From positions 1-64,000 of the forward strand of contig NZ_SZQL01000002.1 of assembly GCF_005233845.1 (NCBI RefSeq): a DNA stretch of 64,000 nucleotides, given 5' to 3'. Each line of letters starts with the position of its first letter. Within the stretch, counting starts at the first letter, position 1. Under the pieces are notes generated by a model. It saw only the letters and a program-made list of their open reading frames with translations, had not been told where the DNA came from and did no database searches. Shown in pieces: positions 60,781 to 64,000 of this stretch. A program made the position numbers and the translations under genes. The DNA comes from Ilyomonas limi (GTDB taxonomy: Bacteria; Bacteroidota; Bacteroidia; Chitinophagales; Chitinophagaceae).

Positions 60781-62697
60781 TTAAAATATTTTTTGAATAA
60801 AAGCAATGATGATTCCCTGATTCCAGAATATCAGGAACAACACCACAATACTGAGCACCATGAACAGAAGGTAACTGCCTACCTGCCCGCTCTGCAGCAA
60901 GCGTAATTGCCGTGCAGAATACTGCACAAACCGGCCTGCACCATTCACTATGCCATCTATGCCAGACTTTTCAACTACATTTTTAAGGAAGCCGCCAAAG
61001 CTATTTACCGGCTTTACAACTGCGGCGTTATAAGCTTCATCCACATACCATTTATTTTCCAGCACTTTGCCCAGCCCGGTTTCCTCTTCTGCGGCGGGCT
61101 GATACTTGCTGTATTTACGCCATGCCCATACGATCATTACAATACTTAACACGGTTACAATGCCCATTAACATTAGCTCGTGTGTAGCATCGCCCAAATG
61201 CTCTGGCTGCAGCGCTTTTGATTGTGCAAATACAGGCGCCAAGAAGTGCTCGAGCCAGTGCGCATCTTTTGCAAATACTTCGGGAATACCAATAAAGCCG
61301 CCAACAACTGCAAGGATTGCCAACACAATCAATGGGATGGTCATAGCAGCAGGACTTTCGTGCAGATGGTGCTCGTGCGTACCTCTAAACTTGCCCAGGA
61401 AAGTAGCGGCATACAAACGGAACATATAAAATGCGGTCATTAATGCACCCGCAACACCAACCCAATACAAAACGGGATTGTGTAAGTCTGCCGCAGCTAA
61501 AATTTCATCCTTACTAAAGAAACCGGAGAGAGGCGGAACGCCTGCAATGGCTAAGCAAGAAAGCAGGAACGTAATATTAGTAATAGGCATCCACTTTTTC
61601 AGCCCGCCCATATAGCGCATGTCCTGCTCGCCGCTCATTGCATGAATAACAGAGCCTGCGCCGAGGAATAAACAGGCTTTGAAAAAAGCGTGTGTCATTA
61701 CATGGAAAACTGCGCCGGTATAAGCCCCAACACCCAATCCTAAAAACATATAACCAAGCTGACTAACAGTAGAGTAAGCCAGCACTTTTTTAATATCATT
61801 TTGCTTCAATGCAATCGTTGCGCCCAATATAGCTGTAGCCAAACCGATGATGGCTACTACATTTTCGGTAAGCGGAGCCAGTGTATATAAAATATTGCTG
61901 CGGGCTATCATATAAATACCGGCAGTAACCATTGTTGCGGCATGGATGAGTGCAGATACCGGCGTAGGGCCGGCCATTGCATCGGGCAGCCACGTATATA
62001 AAGGTATTTGTGCGCTTTTACCGGCTGCGCCCAGAAATAATAATAAAGTAATGCCGGTTATATCAGTTCCGCTTAAGTTCTTATAATTAGCAAAAACATC
62101 TGCATAATTGAGGGTGCCTAATTTTTGTAGCAACCAGAACATAGCGAGCAAGAAGCCAACATCGCCAATGCGGTTCATTACAAAAGCTTTTCTTGCAGCC
62201 ACATTGTAGTTATCCACTTTAAACCAAAAACCTATCAATAAATACGAACATAATCCCACACCTTCCCAGCCGAGAAACATGATGAGATAGTTGGCGCCCA
62301 ACACAAGCAATAACATGGAGAAAACAAAAAGGTTGAGATAAGCGAAGTATCTGCCAAAATGCTTCGTTTCTTCATCGTGCATATAAGCAGTAGAATATAC
62401 ATGAATGAGGAAACCAACACCGGTAATGATTAATAAAAATATAGTAGAAAGCTGGTCAACCTGAAAAGCAAAACCGATATTAAAAGTACCTGTATTAATA
62501 AAGGTAAATAAGGGTTCAACCGGCAAAGCACCTTGCTCTTTTACCTGCAAAAACAAAAGAATACTTACAATAAAAGAAGCGAGTATAGCACCACTGCCAA
62601 TGATGCCAATTAATGATTTGGACAATGATTTTCTCAGCAATCCATTGATGAGAAAACCAAGCAGCGGAAATAATGGTACTAAGTAAACTAAATTCAT
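60781..62697 (-). CDS. nuoL: NADH-quinone oxidoreductase subunit L
   Basis: The largest antiporter-like subunit of complex I (638 residues), with the long lateral helix at the C-terminus. Signatures are MFLGWEGVGLCSYLLIGFW, KSAQIPLYTWLPDAMAGPTP, VSALIHAATMVTAGIYM and NDIKKVLAYSTVSQLGYM. It starts the nuoL-M-N run and follows nuoK after 73 bp. Confidence 0.96.
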   Translation of the reverse strand: MNLVYLVPLFPLLGFLINGLLRKSLSKSLIGIIGSGAILASFIVSILLFLQVKEQGALPVEPLFTFINTGTFNIGFAFQVDQLSTIFLLIITGVGFLIHVYSTAYMHDEETKHFGRYFAYLNLFVFSMLLLVLGANYLIMFLGWEGVGLCSYLLIGFWFKVDNYNVAARKAFVMNRIGDVGFLLAMFWLLQKLGTLNYADVFANYKNLSGTDITGITLLLFLGAAGKSAQIPLYTWLPDAMAGPTPVSALIHAATMVTAGIYMIARSNILYTLAPLTENVVAIIGLATAILGATIALKQNDIKKVLAYSTVSQLGYMFLGLGVGAYTGAVFHVMTHAFFKACLFLGAGSVIHAMSGEQDMRYMGGLKKWMPITNITFLLSCLAIAGVPPLSGFFSKDEILAAADLHNPVLYWVGVAGALMTAFYMFRLYAATFLGKFRGTHEHHLHESPAAMTIPLIVLAILAVVGGFIGIPEVFAKDAHWLEHFLAPVFAQSKALQPEHLGDATHELMLMGIVTVLSIVMIVWAWRKYSKYQPAAEEETGLGKVLENKWYVDEAYNAAVVKPVNSFGGFLKNVVEKSGIDGIVNGAGRFVQYSARQLRLLQSGQVGSYLLFMVLSIVVLFLIFWNQGIIIAFIQKIF

Positions 62698-62770
62698 AAG
62701 CCCCCGCGGGAGTTTTTATAGTTAGAAGTGCCGCCGGTATTTCTCCTGTTAGGGCCGGGGCTGCGCCTCC
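62698..62770. repeat. nuoK-nuoL spacer with palindromic elements
   Basis: CCCCCGCGGGAGTTTTT near 62701-62717 and CCTGTTAGGGCCGGGGCTGCGCC (near 62745-62768, quoted in two parts: CCTGTTAGGG and CCGGGGCTGCGCC) recall the CCCTTTAGGGGCGGGG family seen in the next spacer. Confidence 0.35.
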
Positions 62771-63115
62771 TTAATTTTTCAGGCGATTCAAAAAATTCAC
62801 ATCCACCGAATGGGTGTTTCTATACATCATTACAATAATAGCCAATCCTACACTCACTTCTGCCGCTGCTACTACCATAATAAAGAATACAAATATTTGC
62901 CCATCAATACCCACATTGGCTGCATTGCGTGCGGCAGTATTCGTTGCGGCTGCAACAGGCTGCATTTTAGAAAACGCCACCAGCAGCAAATTCACGGCAT
63001 TCAGCATTAGCTCGATACACATGAAAATGACGATAGCATTGCGCCGCGTAAGCACACCAACAATCCCGATGCAAAACAATGTTGCCGATAAGGCGATATA
63101 GTATTGAATTGGCAT
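62771..63115 (-). CDS. nuoK: NADH-quinone oxidoreductase subunit K
   Basis: A 114-residue three-helix subunit of complex I. The conserved glutamates are in [17 protein letters not shown] (Glu35 region) and in [14 protein letters not shown] (Glu72-like), as in E. coli NuoK. Between nuoJ and nuoL, in the standard order. Confidence 0.95.
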   Translation of the reverse strand: MPIQYYIALSATLFCIGIVGVLTRRNAIVIFMCIELMLNAVNLLLVAFSKMQPVAAATNTAARNAANVGIDGQIFVFFIMVVAAAEVSVGLAIIVMMYRNTHSVDVNFLNRLKN

Positions 63116-63166
63116 AAGCTTTAAATTCCCAAAGGAACTTTAAAAGTTAAAAATGTTTTCTGCCTT

Positions 63167-63186
63167 TCACCCTTTAGGGGCGGGGC
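63167..63186. repeat. CCCTTTAGGGGCGGGG element between nuoJ and nuoK
   Basis: CACCCTTTAGGGGCGGGGCG at 63167-63186; same family as 2598-2609. Confidence 0.45.
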
Positions 63187-63188
63187 GT

Positions 63189-63692
63189 TTAATTCTTTTT
63201 TCCTATAACTACTGCGCCCACCATAGCGCTTAAAAACAATATGCTGCTTACCTCAAATGGCACAGCATATTGGGTAAACAAAGTATGCCCTAAGTTTTTA
63301 ATCAATCCTATATCCCCGGTATTTAACTGTGCTGTTTTGTTGGTTAAATCTACAGAAGTACGCACCACAGAAAGCAGCACAGCAAGCAACAAACCACCGG
63401 ATATTACGCCGGCAAACTTCATCCACATGCTGCGTTTTGGTTCAATGGCTACATCCAGATTCATGAGCATAATAACAAACAAAAACAACACCATGATGGC
63501 GCCTGCATATACAATCAGGTTTACAATAGCAAGGAATTGGGCATTCAGCAAAATATAGTGCCCCGAAATAGCAAAGAAAGTTGCAATCAGCCACAATACA
63601 CTATGCACCGGATTTTTACTTATCAGCACCATAATGGCACTTACAAGTGTCAGTACGCTTAAAAACCAGAAAAGTATTTCAGTAATGCTCAT
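63189..63692 (-). CDS. nuoJ: NADH-quinone oxidoreductase subunit J
   Basis: A 167-residue, five-helix complex I subunit. LVSAIMVLISKNPVHSVLWLI at the start and the VYAGAIMVLFLFVIMLMNLD segment with the pi-bulge region of helix 3 are the family signatures. The end of the protein (ILFLSAMVGAVVIGKKN) is usual. Confidence 0.95.
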   Translation of the reverse strand: MSITEILFWFLSVLTLVSAIMVLISKNPVHSVLWLIATFFAISGHYILLNAQFLAIVNLIVYAGAIMVLFLFVIMLMNLDVAIEPKRSMWMKFAGVISGGLLLAVLLSVVRTSVDLTNKTAQLNTGDIGLIKNLGHTLFTQYAVPFEVSSILFLSAMVGAVVIGKKN

Positions 63693-63710
63693 CTAAGTTG
63701 GTCTGTTTGC

Positions 63711-63724
63711 CCCGACTTGTCGGG
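63711..63724. repeat. CCCGAC-TT-GTCGGG palindrome between nuoI and nuoJ
   Basis: A perfect 14-bp palindrome with a TT loop. With 62698-62770 and 63167-63186, every spacer from nuoI to nuoL contains a GC-rich palindromic element. Confidence 0.5.
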
Positions 63725-63742
63725 ATGAAATATTGAAAATGA

Positions 63743-64000
63743 TTATCGTTTTCCAGTTAATCTATTTTCATTCGGTTCTAATCCCTTTGCTTTTGCATAT
63801 GCTTCCGGTTCGGTCACGGGATTGGGTATCAGCAAATCTTCTTTAGTGTATATAAACTTTTTACGTGCGTAATCGGCAGGTGCTACTGTTTCGCTCAGGT
63901 AAACGGCATCCTTTGGACAAGCTTCTTCGCACAAGCCGCAAAATATGCAGCGCAGCATATTTATTTCGTATTTAGCAGCATATTTCTCCTCGCGGTACAG
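63743..64000 (-). CDS. nuoI: NADH-quinone oxidoreductase subunit I, 3' end
   Basis: The C-terminal 85 residues of the ferredoxin-like complex I subunit that carries the N6a and N6b clusters. One cluster motif is visible, [12 protein letters not shown], followed by [19 protein letters not shown]. The start lies beyond the window edge (64000), so the first cluster motif is not seen. Confidence 0.95.
   Translation of the reverse strand: MYREEKYAAKYEINMLRCIFCGLCEEACPKDAVYLSETVAPADYARKKFIYTKEDLLIPNPVTEPEAYAKAKGLEPNENRLTGKR

Noticed and set aside
1-64000. CRISPR arrays, tRNA, rRNA, IS elements and prophage
   Set aside because: No regularly spaced direct repeats, no tRNA T-loop/acceptor patterns in the gaps, no transposase frames and no phage structural genes were seen by reading.

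Overview
The window is 64 kb of chromosome from a member of the Bacteroidota, most probably the family Chitinophagaceae; this placement is an inference from gene content and style and no species is claimed. The pointers are promoter elements of the TAnnTTTG type instead of sigma70 -10 boxes, start codons without Shine-Dalgarno sequences, MbnP, DUF5684, DUF5117/5118-type metalloprotease and MetZ proteins typical of the phylum, a Nuo-type complex I, and roughly 40-45 % GC by eye. No rRNA, tRNA, CRISPR array, insertion sequence or prophage was seen.

Layout. 1-3.5 kb: a translation block rplM-rpsI-rpsB-tsf, closed by a strong terminator. 3.5-4.1 kb: an antitoxin-like gene followed by a broken RelE/ParE toxin relic. 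4.1-10.5 kb: translation quality control (dtd, arfB), an MbnP-like protein, a UbiD-family decarboxylase, ndk, a PAP2 phosphatase and a HAD phosphatase. 10.5-17 kb: accessory secreted and membrane proteins (secreted two-part protein, manganese catalase, DsbA-like protein, GH43 arabinanase, DoxX-like and TMEM175-like proteins). 17.5-20.4 kb: an ERF single-strand annealing protein and uvrB, separated by an AT-rich gap with three DnaA-box-like 9-mers. 20.7-31.6 kb: a TetR regulator, isocitrate dehydrogenase, a serine hydrolase, folB, a TPR protein, an enoyl-CoA hydratase, an aspartyl protease with PDZ, an OmpA lipoprotein, a GNAT enzyme and galE.

31.8-34.6 kb holds a small exported protein, a SulP transporter and beta-carbonic anhydrase, which together look like bicarbonate uptake and interconversion. 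34.9-36.7 kb is the conserved DUF177-rpmF-plsX lipid/ribosome block. 36.9-43.6 kb contains a large zinc metalloprotease, a DUF5684 protein, etfB-etfA and a thioredoxin-TPR protein. 44-46 kb carries pyrR and pyrB, split by the decayed remains of a four-helix-bundle (S23-type) gene. 46.1-50.6 kb: coaD, mltG, a BrkB-family protein, glutamine cyclotransferase, an SMR exporter and OsmC. 50.8-57.5 kb: metZ (sulfur assimilation), an HtrA protease, an OmpR-type two-component pair and cystathionine beta-synthase. 57.8-64 kb: the distal complex I genes nuoN, M, L, K, J and the end of nuoI, all on the minus strand.

The most unusual material lies between genes: two pseudogene relics readable only by shifting frame, a DnaA-box triplet next to the ERF gene, a perfect 20-bp inverted repeat framing a bidirectional terminator, and several families of word-like, imperfect repeats that recur at gene ends throughout the window.
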